Shown here piece after piece: positions 8,073 through 14,964 of a stretch of DNA of 64,000 nucleotides. Location: contig CAZWMT010000034.1 in the NCBI GenBank assembly GCA_964635055.1, positions 1 through 64,000 of the forward strand, in the 5' to 3' direction. The stretch comes from JAEUJM01 sp964635055. Its GTDB lineage: Bacteria > Actinomycetota > Acidimicrobiia > Acidimicrobiales > DATDAH01. The notes beneath the pieces were generated by a model. It saw only the letters and a list, made by a program, of their open reading frames with translations, did not search any database and had not been told where the DNA came from. How positions within the stretch are numbered: position 1 is the first letter of the stretch; each line of letters opens with the position of its first letter. The position numbers and the translations under genes were made by a program.

Positions 8073-9080
8073 ATGACCGACCCGCTCGACGGGGGTGTGG
8101 GTGCGCGTCGGCCATCGGTGGGGCGGGGACGGCTGTTCGGGACTGCCGAGCTCCTGGGCGCGACGCTGCTCGCCGTCGCACTGCTCCAACGGCCGCTGGC
8201 CCCGCTGTTCGACGCCCCGCGCTTCCAGACCTGGGCCACGATCTTCGTGTCCATCACCGTCCAGGCACTGCCGTTCCTGGTGCTCGGGGTCCTGATCAGT
8301 GCCGGCATCGCCGCGTGGGTGTCACCGGCGGCGCTCCGGCGGGTGCTCCCCCACCGCCAGGCCCTGGCGGTGCCGGTGGCAGGCCTGGCCGGAGCGGCGC
8401 TGCCCGGCTGCGAGTGCGGGTCGGTTCCTGTCGCCGGTCGCCTCGTTGCCCAGGGCGTCGCTCCCGCGGCCGCCGTCACCTTCCTCCTTGCCGCCCCGGC
8501 CATCAACCCCGTGGTCATCGTGTCGACGCTGGTGGCCTTCCCTGGGCAACCCGAGATGGCGCTTGCGCGGTTCGTGGCCTCGCTGGTCGCTTCGCTGGTG
8601 ATCGGTTGGATCTGGCTCCGCATCGGCCATGACGACTGGACCGACCGGGCCCGGCGGGCAGTGGCTCACGAGGACGACCCCCCGTTCGAGGTCTTCCGAG
8701 CGACCGCGGTGCACGATCTGTTGCACGCGGGCGGCTACCTGGTGGTCGGCGCCCTCGCGGCGGCGACACTCCAGGTGCTGGTGGGTCGGACAGCCCTCGA
8801 CTCGGTCGCCGACCACGGCCTCGTCGCGGTCCTGTCCATGGCCGCGCTGGCCGTGATCCTGTGCATGTGCTCCGAAGCGGACGCCTTCGTCGCCGCCAGC
8901 TTCACCCAGTTCCCCCTCACCGCGCGCCTGGCGTTCATGGTGGTCGGACCGATGGTGGATCTCAAGCTCATCGCCCTGCAGGTCGGGTTCTTCGGACGGG
9001 CCTTCGCCGTGCGGTTCGCCCCGTTGACCTTCGTGACCGCGGTCGGCGTGTCACTGGCCGTGGGCTGGTGGCTGTTGTGA
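8073..9080 (+). CDS. DUF318/YraQ-type permease, metal-linked
   Basis: 335-residue polytopic protein with about eight helices, of the DUF318 (UPF0718, YcgR/YraQ) permease family. Family-typical motifs are PGCECGSVPVA, LLAAPAINPVV and a second Cys motif CMCSEADAF, both at membrane-embedded positions that could bind thiophilic or divalent metal ions. It is followed 7 bp later by the TIGR03943 partner, the usual two-gene unit in Gram-positive bacteria. Start ATG 8073 was taken because the protein begins normally there; a weak GGAGG is 29 bp upstream, so the start could be earlier or the transcript poorly ribosome-bound. The substrate is not experimentally settled for the family. Confidence 0.85.
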   Translation: MTDPLDGGVGARRPSVGRGRLFGTAELLGATLLAVALLQRPLAPLFDAPRFQTWATIFVSITVQALPFLVLGVLISAGIAAWVSPAALRRVLPHRQALAVPVAGLAGAALPGCECGSVPVAGRLVAQGVAPAAAVTFLLAAPAINPVVIVSTLVAFPGQPEMALARFVASLVASLVIGWIWLRIGHDDWTDRARRAVAHEDDPPFEVFRATAVHDLLHAGGYLVVGALAAATLQVLVGRTALDSVADHGLVAVLSMAALAVILCMCSEADAFVAASFTQFPLTARLAFMVVGPMVDLKLIALQVGFFGRAFAVRFAPLTFVTAVGVSLAVGWWLL

Positions 9081-9087
9081 GCCGTCG

Positions 9088-9843
9088 ATGAACCGTCGCG
9101 CGCAGGGCCTGCTGGTGGCTGTGCTCGGCATGGTCGCGCTGCGCCTCGTGGTGAACGGCAGCTTCGATTCGTACGTCAAGCCCGCGATGTTCTGGCCGCT
9201 GGTGGCGGCCGGGGCGATCCTCGTCGTCCTCGGGCTGACCACCATGTTCCGCGCCGCCGCCCACGAGGACCGCATCGCGGCGAGTGCCGAGCCGGAGGCC
9301 GCTCACCTCGCCCACGAGCACGACCACGACCACGAGGGCGGGCCGGCCGTCGCCTGGCTGCTCGTGTTGCCCCTCGTCACGCTGTTGCTGGTGGCTCCAC
9401 CCGCACTCGGCGCCGACGCGGCGATCCGTCAGACCCCCGCAGTGCCCGTGTACCAGGGAAGCGTGTTCCCGGCCCTGCGCGTCGGCGACGACGGCGTCGC
9501 CGACCTCTCGATCCCCGAGTTCCTCGACCGGGCCTTCTGGGACAGTGCGCACGCCTTGGACGGGACACCGGTGCGGCTGACGGGCTTGGTGGTCCACAGC
9601 GACGAGCTTCCCGACGGCTTCCTGCTCACCCGGTTCGTGCTCACGTGCTGTGCGGCCGACGCCCTTCCCGTCCAGGTGGGCGTCAGGGGCGGCGGGACAC
9701 CCGAAGAGGACACGTGGGTCGAGGTCGAAGGCACCCTGGTACCCCCTGACGAGGTGCGTCCGACCGACACCGACCTCCCTCGGGTCGACCTCGAGGCGAC
9801 CAGCGTCACCGAGATCCCCGAGCCGGCCGATCCCTACCAGTGA
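9088..9843 (+). CDS. TIGR03943-family permease subunit with His-rich loop
   Basis: 251 residues: two N-terminal membrane helices (~7-25 and 32-52), a His-rich loop HLAHEHDHDHEG (~73-84) that looks metal-binding, another helix (~88-108), then a ~130-residue extracytoplasmic domain with LTGLVVHSDE and FVLTCCAADA. This is the YcgQ/DUF1980 partner of the DUF318 permease. The cysteine pair in the C-terminal domain is typical of the family. Together with the His loop it suggests handling of Zn2+ or a related ion (inference). It is co-transcribed with 8073-9080. Confidence 0.85.
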   Translation: MNRRAQGLLVAVLGMVALRLVVNGSFDSYVKPAMFWPLVAAGAILVVLGLTTMFRAAAHEDRIAASAEPEAAHLAHEHDHDHEGGPAVAWLLVLPLVTLLLVAPPALGADAAIRQTPAVPVYQGSVFPALRVGDDGVADLSIPEFLDRAFWDSAHALDGTPVRLTGLVVHSDELPDGFLLTRFVLTCCAADALPVQVGVRGGGTPEEDTWVEVEGTLVPPDEVRPTDTDLPRVDLEATSVTEIPEPADPYQ

Positions 9844-9855
9844 GTGACACCTCTC

Positions 9856-9884
9856 TTGCGAATGAGTCCCATACCCATTACTGT
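9856..9884 (+). promoter_or_regulatory. promoter with palindrome in the spacer (possible Fur/Zur-type operator)
   Basis: TTGCGA (9856-9861) and TACTGT (9879-9884) are separated by 17 bp, a good -35/-10 pair. The spacer is filled by a 19-bp imperfect palindrome, AATGAGT-CCCAT-ACCCATT (9861-9879; 6 of 7 arm positions pair). A repressor there would block RNA polymerase. The AATG/CATT half-sites recall Fur/Zur-family boxes, and the neighbours are metal-permease genes, but the regulator is inferred. Confidence 0.5.
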
Positions 9885-9896
9885 CAGGAACTCGAC

Positions 9897-9941
9897 ATGA
9901 TCCAGACCAACGCCGACCGGATCACCGACGCTCTTGCCTGA
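9897..9941 (+). CDS. 14-codon upstream ORF overlapping the YibE/F start
   Basis: ATG with AGGA 7 nt upstream encodes MIQTNADRITDALA and stops at TGA 9939-9941. It starts 12 nt after the predicted -10 box and overlaps the TTG start of the next gene in another frame. It may be a leader peptide coupling translation, or the decayed start of a lost gene. Not recognised. Confidence 0.35.
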   Translation: MIQTNADRITDALA

Positions 9942-11298
9942 GGACCCGGAACGAGGGGCGGGCTCACCGCGAGAGCTGCCGTCCGCGGCGGCTCACTCCC
10001 ACGGCGCCGTCCCAGGTGCCGAGCACGTCCGACGTGGGCTCAATTGGTTCGTTGCGGGGATCGCCCTGCTGACCGTCCTGGGCGTACTGGTGCTGTGGCC
10101 GCGCGGCACCGGTCCCGATCTCAGCGCATCGACCGAGGGGCTCATCTACGTCGATGCGATGGTGAACAGGGTCGACACGACAGGGTGCACCGACGTCGAC
10201 GAGAACCTGCCGACCGACTGCCAGCTCGTGTCGGTGCGGCTCACGTCCGGGCCGCACCGCAACGACCTCGCGACGTTCCTCAGGTCCGACATCGATTTCA
10301 GCACACCGGAGTTCGCGGCCGGCGACAAGGTCGTCCTGCTGTACAACGCGCTGGCCCCCGAGGACTTCCAGTACACGTTCGCCGAGTATCAGCGCTCGAC
10401 ACCGCTGGTCGCCCTCACGGCCCTCTTCGTGGTGGTGGTCGTGGCCGTCGGGCGGTGGAAGGGCGTGCGTTCGCTCATCGGGCTCGCCTTGAGCCTCGGC
10501 GTCGTCATGGTGTTCCTGCTCCCGGCACTGCTCCGTGACCAGAACCCCATCGCCGTGGCGCTCGTCACCACGTCGGTGATCGCGTTCGCGGCCCTGTATG
10601 TCGCCCACGGCATCCGCCCAGCGACCACTGTGGCGCTCACGGGCACGCTCGTGAGCGTCGCCGTGATCACGTTCCTGGCGGCGGTCATGGCACACCTCGC
10701 CCAGTTGACGGGTCTCTCCGACGCCGACACCCAGACCCTCCGTGTCACGGCCTCGGCCCTCGATCTCCGCGGGATCGTCATCGCCGGCATCGTGATCGGC
10801 GCCCTCGGCGTGCTCGACGACGTCACCGTCACCCAGGTCGCCGCCGTGGACGAGCTCCGTCACGCCAACCCCACCCTCCCTGCTCTCTCGTTGTACCGAG
10901 GCGCCATGCGGATCGGCCGCGACCACGTCGCCTCGACCATCAACACACTGGTGCTCGCCTACACCGGCGCCTCGCTGGCGCTACTGCTCTTCTTCCAACA
11001 GGAGGGGCGCGAGCTCGGCCGGGTGATCACGCGGGAGGTGGTCGCCATCGAGATCGTGCGGGCCCTGGTCGGCAGCATCGGGTTGGTGCTCTCCGTACCC
11101 ATCACGACGGCGCTCGCCGTGGCGACGATCACCGACGGGGAGGAGCACCGATCGCTGCTCGACCGCGTCAGGGCCAGACGCCGCGGGGAGGACGATGCTC
11201 GCCCGCCGCCGCCGGGCGCATCATCGCCTGTCCCGCCGGAGGAGGCCTCGCCACCACGCTGGGACGACTTCGGGCCGACCGACGACATCCATCTCTGA
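9934..11298 (+). CDS. YibE/F-like membrane protein
   Basis: 454 residues. One helix near residues 35-52, then an extracytoplasmic domain of about 95 residues (with DTTGCTDVDENLPTDCQ, a likely disulfide), then seven or eight helices including LDLRGIVIAGIVIGALGVLDDVTV, a hallmark of the YibE/F family. The C-terminus is a Pro-rich cytoplasmic tail. The family's function is unknown; in Gram-positive bacteria it is often two proteins, here one. The start is uncertain: TTG 9934 lacks a clear Shine-Dalgarno and may depend on the overlapping micro-ORF, and the first ~30 residues are low complexity. It follows the metal permease pair by 90 bp, with its own promoter. Confidence 0.8.
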   Translation: MPEDPERGAGSPRELPSAAAHSHGAVPGAEHVRRGLNWFVAGIALLTVLGVLVLWPRGTGPDLSASTEGLIYVDAMVNRVDTTGCTDVDENLPTDCQLVSVRLTSGPHRNDLATFLRSDIDFSTPEFAAGDKVVLLYNALAPEDFQYTFAEYQRSTPLVALTALFVVVVVAVGRWKGVRSLIGLALSLGVVMVFLLPALLRDQNPIAVALVTTSVIAFAALYVAHGIRPATTVALTGTLVSVAVITFLAAVMAHLAQLTGLSDADTQTLRVTASALDLRGIVIAGIVIGALGVLDDVTVTQVAAVDELRHANPTLPALSLYRGAMRIGRDHVASTINTLVLAYTGASLALLLFFQQEGRELGRVITREVVAIEIVRALVGSIGLVLSVPITTALAVATITDGEEHRSLLDRVRARRRGEDDARPPPPGASSPVPPEEASPPRWDDFGPTDDIHL

Positions 11299-11357
11299 AC
11301 CTCACCCGTGCGACACCGACGGCCCGCCGGTCGACGCGAGGGGCTCGGTCACGGGCA

Positions 11358-11819
11358 CTACCCGGCAGACGCCGCGCACGCCACTGCTCGCCGAGCCGCC
11401 GGGTCCTCCAACGAGAACCCGACCGCGGTACGGGCCGCGGGCTCCCAGGACGACGCACTGACCGCGAGACCGTCCACGGCGAACACCGATCCCTTCCCCT
11501 CGGGCTGGTTGGTGACCCAGACACCGATGCCTGACTCGCCCTCGACGTCCGGTCGGACCGTCTCGGCTGCGAGGTAGTAGGCGTCGGCCGCTTCGGCAGG
11601 CTCCACCCAGCCGGCACCGAGACCGGCACCTGGGACCGTGAGCCGCTGCTCGACCACGGAGACGAGCTCGGCCGATGCCGGCTCGCAGCCGGCCGACACA
11701 TCCGTGGGACCCGCGGCGGTCGAGCGCCCCGGAGGGCTCGGCCAGAGCGATGCGAGCGCCAGAGCCAGTCCGAGCGCGGATGCCACGAGCGCTCGCGAGG
11801 AGGGCCTCGATGTCAGCAC
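11358..11819 (-). CDS. secreted protein of unknown function, end of the SipW operon
   Basis: 153 residues starting at GTG 11819. An N-terminal hydrophobic segment ALVASALGLALALASLWP (about 9-26) acts as signal peptide or anchor. The exported part has Cys in SAGCEPASAE and near the C-terminus (AVACAASAG). It includes WVEPAEAADAYYLAAE, where the Ala-rich helix contrasts with the Val/Gly-rich C-terminal half. The GTG overlaps the stop of the upstream signal-peptidase fusion by 7 nt, so it is co-translated with it. No homologous family recognised; by context it may be an accessory factor of the exported fibre-like proteins. Confidence 0.65.
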   Translation of the reverse strand: MLTSRPSSRALVASALGLALALASLWPSPPGRSTAAGPTDVSAGCEPASAELVSVVEQRLTVPGAGLGAGWVEPAEAADAYYLAAETVRPDVEGESGIGVWVTNQPEGKGSVFAVDGLAVSASSWEPAARTAVGFSLEDPAARRAVACAASAG

Positions 11820-13570
11820 GGGGCCGCCGTGTAGGTCACGGTCACCGCCGTCGAACGCCAGGTGCCCGAGGTCGTCCGGAGCCGGTAGGTGTAGGTGGTG
11901 CCGGCCGCGAGGCCACCGAAGTCGACGATGCTGCTCGACGAGCGAGGGGTGATCGTCCACTGGTCGTCGAGGGTCGTCCCGATGAAGCGCTGCAGCAGGT
12001 AGCCGTCGGCGTAGCTCGACGACGTGGCCGTCCACGACAGGGCTGCGGACATCACCCCGCCGCCAGGGTCGAGGACGACCGACTGGCCCACGCCGCTCCC
12101 GTTGCCGCTGCCGGTCGCCGTCCGCACCCCGGTCGCGCCCGCGGCTCCGAGGACCTGGTCCGCGAAGATCGTGTTCACCGAGCGCTCACCGGTTCCCACG
12201 GCGGTGGCGTAGCGGTCTGTCATCCCCGTCGGCGGTGCGAAGAGGCCGGGGTCGTGCTGGCCGAACACGCTGATCAGGCGACCACCGGTCACCGTCGACG
12301 TGACCGAGGGAGCATCGATCGAGAACACGACGCTGGTCTCGGTGAGACCGTCGTGGGCGTCGATCGGGTCGGTCGTGTCCACGCCGGAGTACGCCGCGAT
12401 CCCTCCGACCACCTCGCGGGTCAGGTCGGCGGTGCCGTTGGAGAAGGTGTAGGTCGCCGGCTCGGACGCCCCCGCAGCCCGCCAGAAGAGACCTTGCACG
12501 ACATGGCTGAACTCGGTGTCGATACGGATCAGGTGCCACCCGGACGGCGGATCGATGAGCGTGCCGGAGTAGTCGTGGGTGTGCCAGGTGATGCCCGCGA
12601 TCAGCACGTCGCCGGCCTGGACACCGGACGGTCGCGCCAGCACCAGCTCGTCACCGAGCGTGTTCCGCCCGCTCGATGCGCTGCGGAAGGCGATGGTCGC
12701 CGCCCCCACGCACGAGCCCGGTGCGGCGCCGAACCCGGAGGGGGCGGCCAGCGTGCCGGCCCCGAACTGGTTCCCGGTGTTGGCCGTGGTGTCCGCGAAC
12801 GCCGCGTACGCGCTGACCGTGGCGTGGGCGAGCACGAACGCCAGTGCGAGCGCACCCACCTCGGCGGTCCGCCGGCGGGCCATCCCGGCCAACGCCCCCG
12901 CCACCCCCGCCTGCCGGAAGGAGGTCCGCGCCCGGGCCAGGGTGCGGGCGAGACGCTCCCGCAGGATCAGCCCTGTGCCGGGGTCGGGCACCACGCCGGC
13001 CAGCCAGGGGTCGTGGGCGTCGGCCAACGCGAACCGGGCCAGCCACACCGCCAACACCAGGCCCGCCAGCGTCAGCACCACCAACGGCCACCGCCCCTGC
13101 TGGGCCCACACGATCGGGAGCCCCATTCGGGGCAGGAGGAAGCGGCCCGACGCATCCACGTCGGCGATGTCGAGCGGTGCCGAGTCGGCGACCGGATTGG
13201 CGTCTCCCCTCGTGGTGAACGTGCCGTCCTCGGCCACCTCCACGACACGATGGATCGTCGAGCGGCCCGCAGCCTGGTCGTCGAACACCACCACCGAGCC
13301 GGTGTGGATGCGCTGGCCGTGGTACGGCTCGACCACCACCAGGTCGCCCACGTCGAGCGCGGGGGCCATCGATCCCGACGACACCACCACGGGCGCCGAG
13401 CCGTACAGGAAGGTGGTCGCCACCGCCCACAGCCCCATCCACCCCACCGTGGTGAGGACGAACAGCCCCACCAAGCCAGCGGTGAACCGCCCGACGGTTG
13501 GCGCGTGGGCCCCCGCTCCGAGAGGCCGCTCGGGCCCGGGGGGCGTGGGTGTCACCGGTCCGCGGTCCAC
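11813..13570 (-). CDS. SipW-type signal peptidase I fused to an exported substrate-like region
   Basis: 585 residues. Part one (1-185) is a signal peptidase I of the archaeal/SipW type: helix ~30-55, then catalytic Ser67 in SSGSMAP, His107 in IHRVVEV (replacing the bacterial Lys), Asp123 in RGDAN, and a second helix ~162-180. Part two starts with an Arg-rich linker and a third helix (~240-262) leading into AYAAFADTTANTGNQF, which looks like the cleavage and early mature region of a SipW-dependent TasA/camelysin substrate. About 320 exported residues follow, ending with a fibronectin-III-like YTYRLRTTSG segment. So peptidase and substrate appear on one chain. It is 18 bp downstream of the TasA-like gene and overlaps the next gene. 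Confidence 0.85.
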   Translation of the reverse strand: MDRGPVTPTPPGPERPLGAGAHAPTVGRFTAGLVGLFVLTTVGWMGLWAVATTFLYGSAPVVVSSGSMAPALDVGDLVVVEPYHGQRIHTGSVVVFDDQAAGRSTIHRVVEVAEDGTFTTRGDANPVADSAPLDIADVDASGRFLLPRMGLPIVWAQQGRWPLVVLTLAGLVLAVWLARFALADAHDPWLAGVVPDPGTGLILRERLARTLARARTSFRQAGVAGALAGMARRRTAEVGALALAFVLAHATVSAYAAFADTTANTGNQFGAGTLAAPSGFGAAPGSCVGAATIAFRSASSGRNTLGDELVLARPSGVQAGDVLIAGITWHTHDYSGTLIDPPSGWHLIRIDTEFSHVVQGLFWRAAGASEPATYTFSNGTADLTREVVGGIAAYSGVDTTDPIDAHDGLTETSVVFSIDAPSVTSTVTGGRLISVFGQHDPGLFAPPTGMTDRYATAVGTGERSVNTIFADQVLGAAGATGVRTATGSGNGSGVGQSVVLDPGGGVMSAALSWTATSSSYADGYLLQRFIGTTLDDQWTITPRSSSSIVDFGGLAAGTTYTYRLRTTSGTWRSTAVTVTYTAAPC

Positions 13571-13588
13571 CGGATCGACCGCGACCGA

Positions 13589-14173
13589 TCAGACGTTCTG
13601 GGCTTCCCAGGTGAACCCGGCCGTTGCCGACAGCCCCTGGGCGGCGTTGTCATCCTGCAGGGTCACGGTGACCCGGTAGGTGCGGGTGGTCGGGTCGGTG
13701 GCGCCGGTGAAGCCGCCGAGGCCGTTCACGAAGTCGGTGTTGGCGGCCCCGAAGGCCGCGAGTGTCCCCGTGAACAGGGTCGAGGAGGCCACGAAGCCCG
13801 TGCAGGTGGCGAAGTCGCCGCCGCTGCCGACGTCGATGTCGAGGTCCAGGTACTGGGCCAGGCCGCTGCCACCCACGGTCCCGTAGAGGTGCACGTCGGC
13901 GGTCAGGGACCCGGTGTAGGTGACGGCGATGCAGCGGGTCCGGCTGTCCCCGGGGGCCAGGTTGGCCACGTTGAACAGCACGCTGCCGGTGTCGTCGTCG
14001 TTCAGGACGACGTCGCCGGCGCTGAAGGTGTTGGTGGCGTTGTCCGTGGTGTCCACGAACGCCGCCCGAGAACTGCTGACGACGAGGACGCTCACGAAGC
14101 CCAGCGAGGCCACGACCGCCAATCCCCGATAGAGCCACGCCCGGCGAACCTGGTCCTGTCGCTTCGTCTCCAC
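13589..14173 (-). CDS. TasA-like exported protein (SipW substrate candidate) 1
   Basis: 194 residues from GTG 14173, chosen because GGAG lies 12 nt upstream and the basic n-region (ETKRQDQVRRAW) precedes the helix directly. Helix ~19-36 ends SSSRAAF, then DTTDNATNTFSAGDV, the SipW-type signal and mature start seen in TasA/CalY-like proteins. The mature part is beta-rich with a Cys pair (TRCIAV, ATCTGF). It is clearly paralogous to 17598-18242: both share (R)AxL/F, AGxVxLxDDDxGxSLF, the Cys positions and a terminal F/LxWxA. It heads the minus-strand operon of the signal-peptidase fusion. Confidence 0.8.
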   Translation of the reverse strand: METKRQDQVRRAWLYRGLAVVASLGFVSVLVVSSSRAAFVDTTDNATNTFSAGDVVLNDDDTGSVLFNVANLAPGDSRTRCIAVTYTGSLTADVHLYGTVGGSGLAQYLDLDIDVGSGGDFATCTGFVASSTLFTGTLAAFGAANTDFVNGLGGFTGATDPTTRTYRVTVTLQDDNAAQGLSATAGFTWEAQNV

Positions 14174-14250
14174 TGTCCGACTACTCCGATCTCGGGTGCA
14201 CCGCGTCCGCCCCACTCGTGCGCTCCCTGTCGGCCGCAACCGCCCGCACC

Positions 14251-14274
14251 CAAATGGTCCGATTGGCCCATTTG
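14251..14274. repeat. 24-bp inverted repeat in the divergent SipW intergenic region
   Basis: CAAATGG (14251-14257) and CCATTTG (14268-14274) are exact inverted arms around a 10-nt loop, lying in the 185-bp gap between the two divergent starts. It could be an operator serving both operons or a hairpin in the leader of the plus-strand one. Confidence 0.45.
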
Positions 14275-14358
14275 CACCACTCGGGCACCCGGCTCGACGA
14301 ATGCCGCGTCAAGTCCTCGCCTCGCGGGCCTGGCTGCCGATGGGTGGGCGAGGATCGC

Positions 14359-14964
14359 ATGGCACTGGAGATGACCGTCACCGGGCCGGCCGTTCCCTCG
14401 GTGGCGGACGATCCCGCCACCGGTCAGGGGCGGACCGGCGAGAAGGGCCGCGGCGTGTTGGCTCGCGCCGCGCCCGCGGCCAGCCTGATCTGCTGGTTCT
14501 ACCTCTCGATCGTGGCCTGCCTCGTGGTCTGGGTGCTGGTCGTGCGCCTGCTCGTGGGCTGGACGCCGCTCGTGGTGACCACCGGGTCGATGCAACCCAG
14601 CATCAACCAGGGCGACATCGTGCTGTCGGCGGCCCCGGAGGACGGGGGCAGGGGCCTGGAAGAGGGTGCGGTCATCACCTTCGCCGACCCGGTCCGGCCC
14701 GGTGGCCGCCTGACCCACCGCATCGACAAGGTCAACCCCAACGGCACCTACCAGACGAGGGGTGATGCCAACAGCGTCAGCGACTCGTACCGGGTGAAGC
14801 CGGCCGACGTCGAGGGGGTGGGACGCCTGCTCGTGCCCGCGGTCGGGCTGCCCAGGGTCTGGGTGGAGGACGGCAACCTGCCCCTGCTGAGCCTGTGGGC
14901 GCTCGGCACCCTCCTGGCGCTGTGGGCCGCCCTCCGGCCGACCCGACGGGCTCGCCATGCCTGA
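14359..14964 (+). CDS. SipW-type signal peptidase I
   Basis: 201 residues from ATG 14359 (GAGGAT just upstream; a longer frame upstream gives only Arg-rich residues overlapping the regulatory region). N-terminal helix ~45-66, Ser77 in TTGSMQPS, His120 in LTHRIDK, Asp136 in TRGDANSV, C-terminal helix ~173-192. The Ser-His-Asp set marks it as archaeal/SipW-type rather than the Ser-Lys LepB type. Its TGA overlaps the GGDEF-EAL gene by 8 bp. It is the stand-alone counterpart of the fused peptidase on the opposite strand and may process 17598-18242. Confidence 0.9.
   Translation: MALEMTVTGPAVPSVADDPATGQGRTGEKGRGVLARAAPAASLICWFYLSIVACLVVWVLVVRLLVGWTPLVVTTGSMQPSINQGDIVLSAAPEDGGRGLEEGAVITFADPVRPGGRLTHRIDKVNPNGTYQTRGDANSVSDSYRVKPADVEGVGRLLVPAVGLPRVWVEDGNLPLLSLWALGTLLALWAALRPTRRARHA

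Noticed and set aside
9897..9941. Frameshifted true start of YibE/F
   Set aside because: Joining the micro-ORF to the YibE/F frame would need a -1/+1 shift in low-complexity residues without any slippery sequence; treated as separate ORF.
14280..14358. Cyclic-di-GMP-I riboswitch in front of the SipW/GGDEF-EAL operon
   Set aside because: Some short segments look similar (GGGCA, AAG-CC, GGCTGCCG) but the stem between them is too short and the conserved core is not complete; kept only as a question in the findings.
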